A stretch of DNA of 64,000 nucleotides from an uncultured Myxococcales bacterium (GTDB taxonomy: Bacteria; Myxococcota_A; UBA9042; DTJE01). Below the pieces are notes generated by a model, which saw only the letters and a list, made by a program, of their open reading frames with translations, had not been told where the DNA came from and ran no database searches. The stretch covers positions 1 through 64,000 of the forward strand of contig CAIOFV010000147.1 in NCBI GenBank assembly GCA_903857665.1, read 5' to 3'. Shown here piece by piece: positions 45,201-53,806 of this stretch (position 1 is the stretch's first letter; the number at the start of each line of letters is the position of its first letter). A program made the position numbers and the translations under genes.

Positions 45201-47255
45201 GCCGCCGCGGAGTGCTACGTCCAGGTCGCCCACGCGGCGAGCGACGACCGGGAGGCCCTCGCGGGCCTGCACCGGGCCTACGACCATACCGAGCGCTGGG
45301 TGGACCTGGCCGACGTGATTCGCATGGAAATCGCGGCGGCGTCCGGTGCGGAATGGGAGCGCATGCGCCTCCAGGCCGAGCTGGCGCAGGTGTCGTGGGA
45401 GCATCTCGACGACCTGGACGAGGCCGTGCGGCTGCTCGCCGCCGGGCTGGGGTCCGAGGCGCATGCCGCGGAGGCCTTGCGCCAGTTGCGGATCCTGTTC
45501 GACCGGCGCATCGCCCGGGACGCCGCGGCCAACCTGATGGCGCCGTACTTCCGGAACACCGGTCGCATCGACGAGCTGCTGGACCTTCTGCAGGCCCGTC
45601 TGGACGACGTCGGCCGGCCCGAGGCCGCCGGCGCGATCCTGATGGAAATGGCCGACATCCGCGAGCGGGTGAAGGGCGATATCGAGGGGGCGTTCCCGCT
45701 GGTCGCGGCGGCGGTCCAGCGGTACCCGGCCGAGTCGTTCGTCGAGCGCCTGTGCGTGCTGGCGGACGCGACGGGGCGGCATCGGGACGCGGCGATTGCC
45801 ATCGGCCGGTGGGTCGGGATCGTGCCCGAGGGTTCGGCGATCAGCGATTCGACGATCCCGGACCCGGCCCGCGAGGCGAGGTTCTCGCTGGTGCTGGGAC
45901 GCCTGTATGCCGATCGGCTGGACGAGCCGAACCTGGCGATCAAGGCCCTGGAAAAGGCCCTGCCGTTCGAGGGCAGCGACGAAACGCTGCTGCGCACCCT
46001 CCTGGGCCTGTACCGCCGCGTCGGGGATCGGGAAGCGGCGCTGCAGACCTTCGATCGGCTCGCCGACGTCGCCTCGTCCACCGCCGAGCGGCGCGAGGTG
46101 CTTCTGTCGCGGGCCCAGTATGCGCGGGAGCAGGGGCAGGACGACCAGGCGATCGATACGCTGTTCCAGGTCCTGGACATCGAGGCGGGCGACGACGCTG
46201 CCGCGGACCTGGAAGTGTTGCTGGATCGCAACGGGCGTTGGAACGAACTGGTGCGATTGCTGGAACGCCGGGAAGGCTGGACCGGGGAACCGGCCCCGCG
46301 TGCCGAACTGCTGCGCCGCCAGGCAGCGGTCCAGGGCGAGCGCCTGGGACGCAACGATCGCGCGGCGGACCTGCTGCGCCGCGCTCTCGTCGATGACCGG
46401 GGGCGCGAGGATCTGCGGGCTGCGGCCGAGGGCCTCGCGTTCCGGCAGGAAGCCCCCGGCTGGCGCGAGTGGGCCCCCCCGCTGCTGTCGGCCCTGGAGG
46501 AAACGTTCAAGGCGGACCGGCGCGATCCCGACCGGCTGGCGAACGTGTACCGCGCCCGGGCCGACATCGCCGGATCGCCGTGGGATCGGGTCGTCGCGTT
46601 GAACGAGCTGGCGACGCTGGAACGGGATCGGGGCGACCTCAACGCGGCCTTCTCTGCCCGCGTGAAGGCCCTCGAGACGATGCCGGACGACGGTTCACTG
46701 GCCGACGCGGTCGTCGAGATGGGCGAGGCCGCGGGCAGGCCTGCCGCCGTGGTGGAGGCCCTCGAGTCCGTGGCGCCGACAGCGGGGGTCGAGGGTCGGG
46801 TTCGGCTGCTCCTCCGCGTGGCACGGACCTGGCGCACGCGCCTGGAGGATCCGGCGCGGGCCATGGCCATCTACGACCAGTTGCTGGAACTGCAGCCCGG
46901 GTCGATGGATGTCCTGCGGGAAATGGATGCCCTGCTGCACGACCAGGGACGGGAGGCCGAGCGCATCCCCCTGCTGACCGAGATGGCGGTGGCGGCGCCG
47001 ACGCTGGACGAACGTCGGCAGACCCACCTGACGATCGGGGACCTCTGCCAGGCGACCGGCGATTTCGAGGGGGCCTTGCGGGCCTTCCGGTACGTGCTGG
47101 ACAGGCGGCCCAGCGAGGACGCCCTGGACGCCTCGTCGCTGGACGCCGCCCATCGCCTGTTGGCGCTGGCGGATACCCTGGGACGGACGCGCGATGCCGT
47201 CGAACTGCACCTGCTGGTCGGCCGGACGGCCGTGGACAAGCCCGTGTCGCTGTAG
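42207..47255 (+). CDS. Giant TPR-repeat protein, N-terminal 1,682 residues, ends at an in-frame TAG
   Basis: A long all-helical protein without signal peptide or membrane helix. After about 150 residues it consists of repeating 34-40-residue units typical of TPR/half-TPR arrays: ALRFYEDYHRSRGDFQTLFTTLQFLL, AIEAWKRVLSLETTDATAETALVDLYERTRKW, AIPFLERILELDPENLAVVQRLKSIYQ. Such arrays bind proteins; cytoplasmic scaffolding is the general expectation. The start ATG 42207 follows CGAGGTGCGG. The TAG at 47253 cuts a repeat in its middle (DKPVSL, stop, HLLAAARILRD) and the same frame continues for 1,842 codons. This is therefore the first part of a gene broken by a single nonsense codon, or of a longer gene with an error in the assembly. 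Codon use does not change. Confidence 0.85.
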   Translation: MDVNELRRLLDDVTAGRRTVDALDRVAGGLSRDDLREALDCVNERAGLADEAHDIASWTRLTADLLHRWALASTDDLAGTLAAAAADLYRSDLQDIESAEAARAAAAVKSLNPVALATLFDQVGDGLPEETRIRLIRALAAVGDDETKYRFAGMLREVVDARQQRRAREAAQVSRMAQARELMSAGGPIEDVINLLDQHLESAPGDREALTLVTRALVDTGRSNEIEFRFRRGLDLLEPARRADVLVDLACVHHDTLNDDARAREAAEEALAIDRVHPGALDIWVAAMNGLDLGTEALAGLEKRRSDAAGSPDEARLLPVLARAYQAANRPDDAERAWRRLRAIDPRNIAALRFYEDYHRSRGDFQTLFTTLQFLLSVVEDPTERVRVNRTMAAVAEEHLKNPERAIEAWKRVLSLETTDATAETALVDLYERTRKWHALVEFHNDRLRRLPPEAIEEKTATLFKIIEIYQDPDRLPNADNVLATYARIVEVSPTHKEALETLARGYQDRERWPDLLKVLQKKVFVTEDPAELLELFQQIAEIAITRMSNETQAIPFLERILELDPENLAVVQRLKSIYQHKHNQEKLFTMHLRELAMLVGPEREQVLIAAAAMARDRLLRYDEALRLYEELYITNTNSREARENLHQLYTRLERWQDYARFLSEEVDRPMPTRRRIELMHKWGEVLADRLGDETRARQVFERVLEIDAGDDIAARRLEQIYLDLEDLEALHRVFAGRQDLRSFVALLSQREAKESDTSRRVALNLAMAKTCEEDLDEVPRAARYLEKAFSLDHGLVDVGRRLLAACEQQGDLDRVSAILRDLAPAVTDSGERLDLFLRLHDVLAKLGDHAGAFQAGTDAMRVAMSLGNVEPVLDKVRVTARDGGLWMEFAGLLQEVAAAVMDPDFRQRLLLELGQVFKGRLLFHDEARDVLERVLDLDPGNLEALDLLEDIALQREDWDGLESVLRRRIDVARNDGEARDIRMRLGRLYEDLLGDDAAAAECYVQVAHAASDDREALAGLHRAYDHTERWVDLADVIRMEIAAASGAEWERMRLQAELAQVSWEHLDDLDEAVRLLAAGLGSEAHAAEALRQLRILFDRRIARDAAANLMAPYFRNTGRIDELLDLLQARLDDVGRPEAAGAILMEMADIRERVKGDIEGAFPLVAAAVQRYPAESFVERLCVLADATGRHRDAAIAIGRWVGIVPEGSAISDSTIPDPAREARFSLVLGRLYADRLDEPNLAIKALEKALPFEGSDETLLRTLLGLYRRVGDREAALQTFDRLADVASSTAERREVLLSRAQYAREQGQDDQAIDTLFQVLDIEAGDDAAADLEVLLDRNGRWNELVRLLERREGWTGEPAPRAELLRRQAAVQGERLGRNDRAADLLRRALVDDRGREDLRAAAEGLAFRQEAPGWREWAPPLLSALEETFKADRRDPDRLANVYRARADIAGSPWDRVVALNELATLERDRGDLNAAFSARVKALETMPDDGSLADAVVEMGEAAGRPAAVVEALESVAPTAGVEGRVRLLLRVARTWRTRLEDPARAMAIYDQLLELQPGSMDVLREMDALLHDQGREAERIPLLTEMAVAAPTLDERRQTHLTIGDLCQATGDFEGALRAFRYVLDRRPSEDALDASSLDAAHRLLALADTLGRTRDAVELHLLVGRTAVDKPVSL

Positions 47256-47291
47256 CACCTGCTGGCCGCGGCCCGCATCCTGCGCGACGCC

Positions 47292-50200
47292 GTGCGAGAT
47301 CCGCAGGAGGCCGCGCGGATCTTCGACGAGATCCTGGCCGCGGACCCGGTGGACGCCGTCGCCCGCGAGGAGGCCAAGGCGCTGGCGCGCGGCGTCAAGG
47401 ACCGGTCGCGGCTGCTGGCGTTGCTGAAGGACGAACTGGCGAACGCCCCCGATCCGGCGATGCGCGTGACCCCGCTGGTCGAGCTGGCGAACCTCCACCT
47501 GGAAACCGACGAAATCGGGCGTGTGGACGGCCTGGTCTGCCTGGAGGACGTGCTGGCGATCGACCCGGCCCATCCGGCTGCCCTGGCGGTCCTGGAATCG
47601 CTGCTGTCGGACCGCGCGGCGGGAAGCGAGGCGGCCCGGCTGCTCGTTTCGGCGTCCGATCGGACCGGGGACCTGGAACTGGCGGCCAAGGGGCTGCGCG
47701 TGCTGGTGGAACGGGAGGACGACCGGGTCCGGTTGACGGCGCTGCGCATGCGCCTTTCCTACTGCCTGCGCTCGCTGGGCCTGACGGCGGATGCCCGTGC
47801 GGTGCTGGAAACGGCCTATGTCGAAGCCCCCGAGGACGAAACCGTGTTCGCTTCGCTGGCGGACACCCTGGAAGCCGAGGGCAACCTGGCGGACCTCGCC
47901 GCCATGTCGGCATGCGGCGCGGCCGGGCTGGGGGACCTTCCGGCTCGCCTGGCGGTTCGCCTGCGGGCGGCGGCGGTGATGCTGCGGGCCGGGATCGCCG
48001 AACCCGTGGTGCGCCTGCTGGAAGCGAACATCGCGGATTCTGAAACGCACCTGCCGACGCTCGAGATGCTGACGGCGGCCTTCGAGGCCCTGCAGCGCCC
48101 GGAGCAGGTCCTGGATGCCCTGGAGCGGACGGCTGGTGCCCTGGTCGAACCCGGGGCGCGCTGCGAGGTGTGGCGTCGCGGCGCCGTGCTGGCCGAAAAC
48201 GAGCTGAAGGACTCTGCCCGCGCCAGGAAGTTCTGGTGGCAGGTGCTGGAGGACGCGCCGCTGGACCCGGAGGCCCTGGCGCACCTGGGCACGCTGCTGG
48301 ACGCGTCCCGGGATCTGGACGGGCAGTTGCGCCTGGATCGTCACGAACTGGCCGTGCGCACGGATCGTGGCCTGGCCGAGGACGGCGACCGGCTGGTGGA
48401 ACTGCGGCGTCGCCTGGCGCTGCTGGCCCTGGAGGCCGGTCATCCGGTCGATGCCGTCGCGGCCGCGCTGGACCTGCTGGCCGCGGGAACCACCGAGTCC
48501 GAGGACCTGGCCGTGGCCCGGCGGGTCTATGCCGAGGCCGGCTCTCCGGCCGAGCTGTTCGCGGCCCTTGCGGCCGGGTGCGAGCGGGCAGTGGACCAGG
48601 ACGGCCTGCTGGACCTGTACCGGTACGCCGCGGGCCTGGACCTGGACGTGCCCCCGAGGGCCGAGGCCCTGCGGCTGGCCGTGGACCTGGAAGAGGCGCT
48701 GGGGCGCGAGGACGACCTGTTCGAGGACCTCAAGTCCCTGGTGGCCATCGAGGCGGCCGACGCCGTGCTCCGGGGCCGGATGATGTCGTCCGGAAAGCGG
48801 CTGGGGCGGTTGGAGGAAGTGCAGCAGGCCCTGGTGGACGCCTTCGCGGCGCTGCAGGACGGCCCCGAGTCCTACGACGTGGCCATGGCGATCGGGACGC
48901 TGCTGCGGGATGACCTTGCACGGGAAGACGACGCGGCGGACTGGTTCCGGCTGGCGTTCCTGCGGCGTCCCGGCGATGCCGTCGCCGTCGATGCGCTGTC
49001 GGCCCTGTACGCCCGGCTGTCGCGCTTCGGCGACCTGGCGCTGCTGTTCGAAAACCTCGGGGATCTGGAAGAGGTCGAGTCCGAGCGCCTCGCGCTGTAT
49101 TTCAAGGCCTACGACGTCGTGCGGTTCCGGGTGAAGGATCCGGGGGGCGCAGCGGAAATCCTGAAGAAGGTCCTGGACCAGGACCCGGGCAACCGGGGTG
49201 CCCTGGAGGGCCTGGAGTCCATCGCGCGCGAAACGGCCGACTCGGGGGCCTTGAGCCTGTGGCTTGCGCGCCGGGCCGAGGTGTCGGTGTCGCCGACGGA
49301 GCGGCGGGCGACGCTGCTGGAACTGGCGACGGTCCAGGAGGGGCCGTGCAACGACCCGGCATCGGCCATCGCGACCTTGCGGGGCCTGGTCGAAACCGAC
49401 CCGCAGTGCGACGAGGCCTGGCATCGCCTGGAAGGGCTGTACGTGGCGACGGGCCGCTGGGAGGACCTGGCGGACCAGTACGAGCGGCAGGCCGGGATCG
49501 CGCCCAGCCGCGAGGAGAAGATCGGCGCGCTGAAGAAGGCGGCGGGCGTTCGGGAAAGCCGCCTGCAGGACTCGGGGGCGGCCGCCGTCCTGCTCCGGCG
49601 GATCCTGGATATCGACCCGGCGAACACCTACGCCTTCATCCGGCTGTGCGAACTGCTGGACGCCGCGGGCGACGCGGTGGGCCTGGTGGAACTGCTGACC
49701 GCGAGGCTGGCGCATGCCGCCGGGTCCGCCGAGCAGGTGGACCTGCACGCCCGCGTGGGCACGCTGTGGGCGGGGCGCCTGGGCGACGACGCCCGGGCGG
49801 TCGAGCACTTCAAGGCGGCGTTGGCGATCGACCCCTTCGACGCGCCGGCGCGCCAGGGGCTCGAGGCCCTGCTGGATTCGCCGATCAGCGCGATGGAATC
49901 CGCCCTGATCCTGGAAGGCGTATACGAGGGTGCCGGCGAGCACGAACGGCTCTGCGGTGTCCTGGAACGCGAAATCGCGCTGATGGCCGGCGTCGCCGAA
50001 CGCGAGACGGTCCGGATGCGCATCGCCGAGATCCGTGCCGACCGCCTGAACGACGTGGCGGGTGCGATGGACACGCTGTCCGAGGTGCTGCTGGACAACC
50101 CGGCGCACCGTGATGCGGCGGCACGCCTGGAGGCCCTGGCCGAGCGGATCGGCGCGTGGGATCGTTTGGCGTCGCTGATGTCCGATGCCGCGGCCCGGGC

Positions 50201-52784
50201 CGAATCCCCTGACGATCGGATGCGGTTGCGCCTGGCTGCGGCCGAAATCGCCGAACGGCGGATGAACCAGCCGGCGCGGGCGGCCGAGTACTACGCGGCC
50301 TATGCCGAAGAGAACCCGGGCGACGACCTCGTCCTGGAGGAACTGGACCGCCTGTACCAGGTGCTGAAGCGGACCGAGGACCTGGTCCGGATCCTTCGGA
50401 TGCGCATTTCCGCTGCGGGCGAGGCCGTTCCCGAGGAACTGCGCCTGCGGCTGGCGTCGTTGCTGGCCCAGGACGGCGCCGAGGTCGAGGGCGCCGTCGA
50501 GCAGCTGCGGCGCGTGCTGGTGGACAAGCCCGGCCATGCGGAGGCCATCCGGCAGTTGTCCACCCTGGCGTCGGATTCCCTGGCCGGCCGACAGGCCCTG
50601 GAAGTTCTGCGGGTGGCCTTCCGGGAAGCGTCGGATGACGAGGGCCTCCTGTGGTCGCTGGAGCGTCTCATCGACACGTCCAGCGAGTCCTCCGACGTGG
50701 TGTCGTTGCACGACGAGGCGGCGGACGCCGCCCGGCGCGGGGGTCGTCGCCCCGTGGAAGTGGAGCACCTGGGGCGCGCGCTGGGCCTGGTACCGTCCGA
50801 CGAGGGTGTGCTGGTGCGCCTGTTGAAGTCGGCTCGCGAGGCGGGCCTGCAGGCGACCGCGTTCGGATACCTGGTCCGGGCGGCCCAGGGCGCCTCCTGG
50901 CCGGAACTGGAAAAGTCGCTGCTGTTGCAGGCCGTTCGCCTGGGGGGGCCGGCCGGAGTACCGCCTGCCGAGGTCGAGGCGGCCCTGCGCCGGGTGCTGG
51001 AAATCGACCCGGTGTGCAAGGAGGCCCTCGAGGCCCTGGACCGGATGTACGAGGAGTCCGGACGGACGAGCGAGTTGACGGAAGTGCTGGATCAGCGGCT
51101 TCGGCTGGACCTGACGGCCGATGACCGGGTCGGCGTCCTGTCGAGGCTGGCGCGGCTGTCCGAATCGTCGGGGGATCTGGAGCGGGCTGCGACGATCCTG
51201 GAAGATATCGCCGGGATCCGGGCCGAGCCCGGCGTGCTGCGATCGCTGCGGCGCCTGACCCAGGCGCTGGACGACGTGCCCGGGCAGATCCGGGCGCTGG
51301 AGCGCCTGGCCGACGCGGGGATCGAGCCGGAAGAGCGGGTCACCTGCCTCCTGGACGCGGCCTCGCTGTGGGAGAACCGCCTGCAGGAAAAGACGGCGGC
51401 CGTGGCCACGCTGGAAAAGGTCCGCGAGAGCGATCCGCTGAACGTGGCGGCCCGCATGCGCCTTGAAAAACTGTACGACGACCTGGCGGAATGGGAGCCG
51501 CTGGTGCGGATGCTGACGGACGCTGCCGATGGCGACGGCACTGTCCAGGAACGTCGCGGGGCAGCCCTGAAGGCGGCGGCCATCACCGAAACCCACCTGG
51601 ACAACCTGCCCGAGGCGGTGGGCCTGGTGAAGCGCGCCGCCGAAATCGATCCGGACGACGACACCGTGCTGGACGAGTTGATCCGGCTGTTCTATCGCAG
51701 CGAGGACTGGACCGGCCTGGTGGGAGTGTTGCGGCGCAAGGCGTCCCGGACGTCCAAGAAGGCCGACCAGGTGGCCCTGCTGGCCAAGGCGTGCGACGTC
51801 GCGGTCCATCGCCTGGGCGACCTGGCCCTGGGCGGCGGCCTGGCGCGGCAGATCATGGCCCTGGATCCCCAGCATCCGCGGGCGCTGCTGACGATGGCGC
51901 GCCTGATGGAGCAGCGCGAGCAGAACGAGGAGGCGGCGAACCTGTACCAGCGCCTCGCCAGCAGCACGTCCGATGCCGACGAGCGGGTGGAGGCCCTGGT
52001 GGGCCTGGGACGGCTGCGGATGGCGCGGGGCGACCGCGGCGACGACGTGCGGAAGGCGTTGCAGTCGGCCGCGAAGCTGCGTCCGCAACATGCCGAGGTC
52101 AACCGGTACCTGAAGCGCCTGTACCAGGAGGCCGGCGAGCACCACGCGCTGATCGAGGTGATGCTGCGCGAGCTGAAGCAGGCGACCGACGACACCGAGC
52201 GCGCGTCGATCTGCATGGACGTGGCGGAAATCTACCTGAAGGAGATGAACGACGGCGGCAAGTTCCTGCAGTGGGCGGAAGAGGCGCACCGGTTCCGTCG
52301 CGACGACCCGCGTGTCGTGGGCGGCATCGTCCGGTTCCACCTGCAATCCGGCGAACCGCGGCGCGCCGTGCCGTACCTCGAGTGGCTGGTGAACTACCTG
52401 GAAGGCAAGCGCCGCCTGAAGGAACTGCCTCCCTACGCCCACGAGCTGGGCCACATCCTGGAGTCGATGGGGCAGGAGGAAAAGGCGATCCAGTACTACC
52501 GCCTGGCCCACGAGCACGACGCCGGCAACGTCACCAACGCGCTGGCCCTGGGGCGCCTGTACCTGGCCCGCGGCGACAACGAGAAGGCCTTGCGGATCTA
52601 CCAGCCGCTGATCCTCCGCATGGACGGGCTGGCCCAGCCGGCCCGCATCGAGGTGCTCCTGTCGCTGTCCCGCGCCTACGTGGCACAGGGCGACAAGCGC
52701 AAGGCGCGCCAGTTCGTGCTGCGCGTGCTGCAGGAGGAACCCGAGAACGCCGAGGCCCAGGCGCTGCTGGCCAAGGGGCTGTAA
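47292..52784 (+). CDS. Giant TPR-repeat protein, C-terminal 1,830 residues, downstream of the in-frame TAG
   Basis: The same frame as the upstream part, separated only by the TAG at 47253-47255. The repeats continue without a break in phase: RDPQEAARIFDEILAADPVDAVAREEAKAL, then units such as GAAEILKKVLDQDPGNRGALEGLESIAR and AVEHFKAALAIDPFDAPARQGLEALL. The last ~250 residues are more regular TPRs ending ENAEAQALLAKGL. The first possible start after the stop is GTG 47292. It has no Shine-Dalgarno sequence and would begin within a helix, so independent translation is unlikely. If the TAG were CAG (Gln) the whole protein would have 3,525 residues. It is followed by proline dehydrogenase. Confidence 0.8.
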   Translation: MRDPQEAARIFDEILAADPVDAVAREEAKALARGVKDRSRLLALLKDELANAPDPAMRVTPLVELANLHLETDEIGRVDGLVCLEDVLAIDPAHPAALAVLESLLSDRAAGSEAARLLVSASDRTGDLELAAKGLRVLVEREDDRVRLTALRMRLSYCLRSLGLTADARAVLETAYVEAPEDETVFASLADTLEAEGNLADLAAMSACGAAGLGDLPARLAVRLRAAAVMLRAGIAEPVVRLLEANIADSETHLPTLEMLTAAFEALQRPEQVLDALERTAGALVEPGARCEVWRRGAVLAENELKDSARARKFWWQVLEDAPLDPEALAHLGTLLDASRDLDGQLRLDRHELAVRTDRGLAEDGDRLVELRRRLALLALEAGHPVDAVAAALDLLAAGTTESEDLAVARRVYAEAGSPAELFAALAAGCERAVDQDGLLDLYRYAAGLDLDVPPRAEALRLAVDLEEALGREDDLFEDLKSLVAIEAADAVLRGRMMSSGKRLGRLEEVQQALVDAFAALQDGPESYDVAMAIGTLLRDDLAREDDAADWFRLAFLRRPGDAVAVDALSALYARLSRFGDLALLFENLGDLEEVESERLALYFKAYDVVRFRVKDPGGAAEILKKVLDQDPGNRGALEGLESIARETADSGALSLWLARRAEVSVSPTERRATLLELATVQEGPCNDPASAIATLRGLVETDPQCDEAWHRLEGLYVATGRWEDLADQYERQAGIAPSREEKIGALKKAAGVRESRLQDSGAAAVLLRRILDIDPANTYAFIRLCELLDAAGDAVGLVELLTARLAHAAGSAEQVDLHARVGTLWAGRLGDDARAVEHFKAALAIDPFDAPARQGLEALLDSPISAMESALILEGVYEGAGEHERLCGVLEREIALMAGVAERETVRMRIAEIRADRLNDVAGAMDTLSEVLLDNPAHRDAAARLEALAERIGAWDRLASLMSDAAARAESPDDRMRLRLAAAEIAERRMNQPARAAEYYAAYAEENPGDDLVLEELDRLYQVLKRTEDLVRILRMRISAAGEAVPEELRLRLASLLAQDGAEVEGAVEQLRRVLVDKPGHAEAIRQLSTLASDSLAGRQALEVLRVAFREASDDEGLLWSLERLIDTSSESSDVVSLHDEAADAARRGGRRPVEVEHLGRALGLVPSDEGVLVRLLKSAREAGLQATAFGYLVRAAQGASWPELEKSLLLQAVRLGGPAGVPPAEVEAALRRVLEIDPVCKEALEALDRMYEESGRTSELTEVLDQRLRLDLTADDRVGVLSRLARLSESSGDLERAATILEDIAGIRAEPGVLRSLRRLTQALDDVPGQIRALERLADAGIEPEERVTCLLDAASLWENRLQEKTAAVATLEKVRESDPLNVAARMRLEKLYDDLAEWEPLVRMLTDAADGDGTVQERRGAALKAAAITETHLDNLPEAVGLVKRAAEIDPDDDTVLDELIRLFYRSEDWTGLVGVLRRKASRTSKKADQVALLAKACDVAVHRLGDLALGGGLARQIMALDPQHPRALLTMARLMEQREQNEEAANLYQRLASSTSDADERVEALVGLGRLRMARGDRGDDVRKALQSAAKLRPQHAEVNRYLKRLYQEAGEHHALIEVMLRELKQATDDTERASICMDVAEIYLKEMNDGGKFLQWAEEAHRFRRDDPRVVGGIVRFHLQSGEPRRAVPYLEWLVNYLEGKRRLKELPPYAHELGHILESMGQEEKAIQYYRLAHEHDAGNVTNALALGRLYLARGDNEKALRIYQPLILRMDGLAQPARIEVLLSLSRAYVAQGDKRKARQFVLRVLQEEPENAEAQALLAKGL

Positions 52785-52840
52785 ACCCGGCCGCGATCGA
52801 CAGGCCCGAACCCACCCGACGATCCCGGTCGCAATCAGGG

Positions 52841-52869
52841 TTGATTGCCCTTGCCAGAAGTGCGATAAC
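52841..52869 (+). promoter_or_regulatory. Putative promoter of the proline dehydrogenase/nadB unit
   Basis: TTGATT, 17 bp spacer, GATAAC (four of six at each). It lies 41 bp before the proline dehydrogenase ATG. Confidence 0.4.
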
Positions 52870-52909
52870 CCGCCCGTCCAGCCTTGGCGCGATGCGGGGG
52901 AGGGCGAAC

Positions 52910-53806
52910 ATGTTCGGCTGGTTGATCACCCGGATGCTTCCGATCGTCCCGATGCCGGTGGTGCGAGCGGTTTCACGGCGCTACGTCGCGGGCGAGGACC
53001 TGGGCGCGGCCCTCGAGGTCGTGAAGGGGCTCAACGCCAGCGGCTTCCAGGCAACCATGGACATCCTCGGCGAGGACGCTGGTGACGCGGCCCACGCGGA
53101 CGGCACCGTCGATGGGTACCGGAACGTGCTGGATCGGATCGCGGCGGAGGGGCTGAAGTCCAATGTCAGCGTGAAGATGACGCACATGGGCATCCGCCTG
53201 GACCGGGGCGAGGCCGAGGCGCGACTGGCGCGGATCGTGGACAAGGCGGCCGAGCACGGCAACTTCGTCCGGATCGACATGGAAGACTCGGGGCTGACCG
53301 ACACGACGTTCGAGGTGTACCGGGCAGCGCGTGCCCGCCATCCGCGGGTCGGGACGGTGATCCAGGCGTATCTTCGTCGCACGGTGGACGACGCCCGGAT
53401 CCTGGCCGCCGAGGGCGCGAACCTGCGTCTGTGCAAGGGCATCTACCGCGAGCCGGCGGCGATCGCGTACCAGGGCAAGGAGGAAATCCGGAAGTCCTAC
53501 CTGGACACCGCCGAAATCCTCCTGTCGGCGCCCGGGACCTACACCGGCTTCGCGACGCATGACCGCGTGCTGATCCAGCGCCTGCTGGACTTGACCCGCC
53601 GCATGGGCATGCCGCGGGACCGCTTCGAGTTCCAGGCCCTGCTGGGCGTGCCGGTCGATGACGTGCTGACCGATCTGGTTTCGCAGGGATACACCGTCCG
53701 CTGGTACGTCCCCTTCGGCGATGAGTGGTACGCTTACAGCACCCGCCGCCTGAAGGAGAATCCCAAGATGGCCACCTACATCGTGCGGCACTGGTTCGGC
53801 CGATGA
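52910..53806 (+). CDS. Proline dehydrogenase
   Basis: A 298-residue single-domain FAD enzyme oxidising proline to pyrroline-5-carboxylate. Typical segments: NVSVKMTHMGIRLD (beta strand 4-5), VRIDMEDSG, TVIQAYLRRT, LRLCKGIYREPA, FATHD, FEFQALLGVP, GYTVRWYVPFGDEWYAYSTRRLKENP. The RR in STRRLKENP binds the substrate carboxylate. The pattern is that of the stand-alone ProDH and not PutA. The ATG at 52910 follows GGGGGAGGGCGAAC; an in-frame ATG at 52892 would add six residues. Its stop overlaps nadB (ATGA). Confidence 0.92.
   Translation: MFGWLITRMLPIVPMPVVRAVSRRYVAGEDLGAALEVVKGLNASGFQATMDILGEDAGDAAHADGTVDGYRNVLDRIAAEGLKSNVSVKMTHMGIRLDRGEAEARLARIVDKAAEHGNFVRIDMEDSGLTDTTFEVYRAARARHPRVGTVIQAYLRRTVDDARILAAEGANLRLCKGIYREPAAIAYQGKEEIRKSYLDTAEILLSAPGTYTGFATHDRVLIQRLLDLTRRMGMPRDRFEFQALLGVPVDDVLTDLVSQGYTVRWYVPFGDEWYAYSTRRLKENPKMATYIVRHWFGR

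Noticed and set aside
47253-47255. TAG recoded as pyrrolysine or another amino acid
   Set aside because: TAG ends several other intact genes here (for example namZ, hslU, the glucanotransferase gene and rny), and no pyl genes or stem-loop are visible.
46695-52517. 1,940-residue leftward frame opposite the giant TPR gene
   Set aside because: It has shadow composition (Gln/His/Arg/Pro-rich), no ribosome site, and no repeat structure of its own beyond the mirror of the TPR frame.
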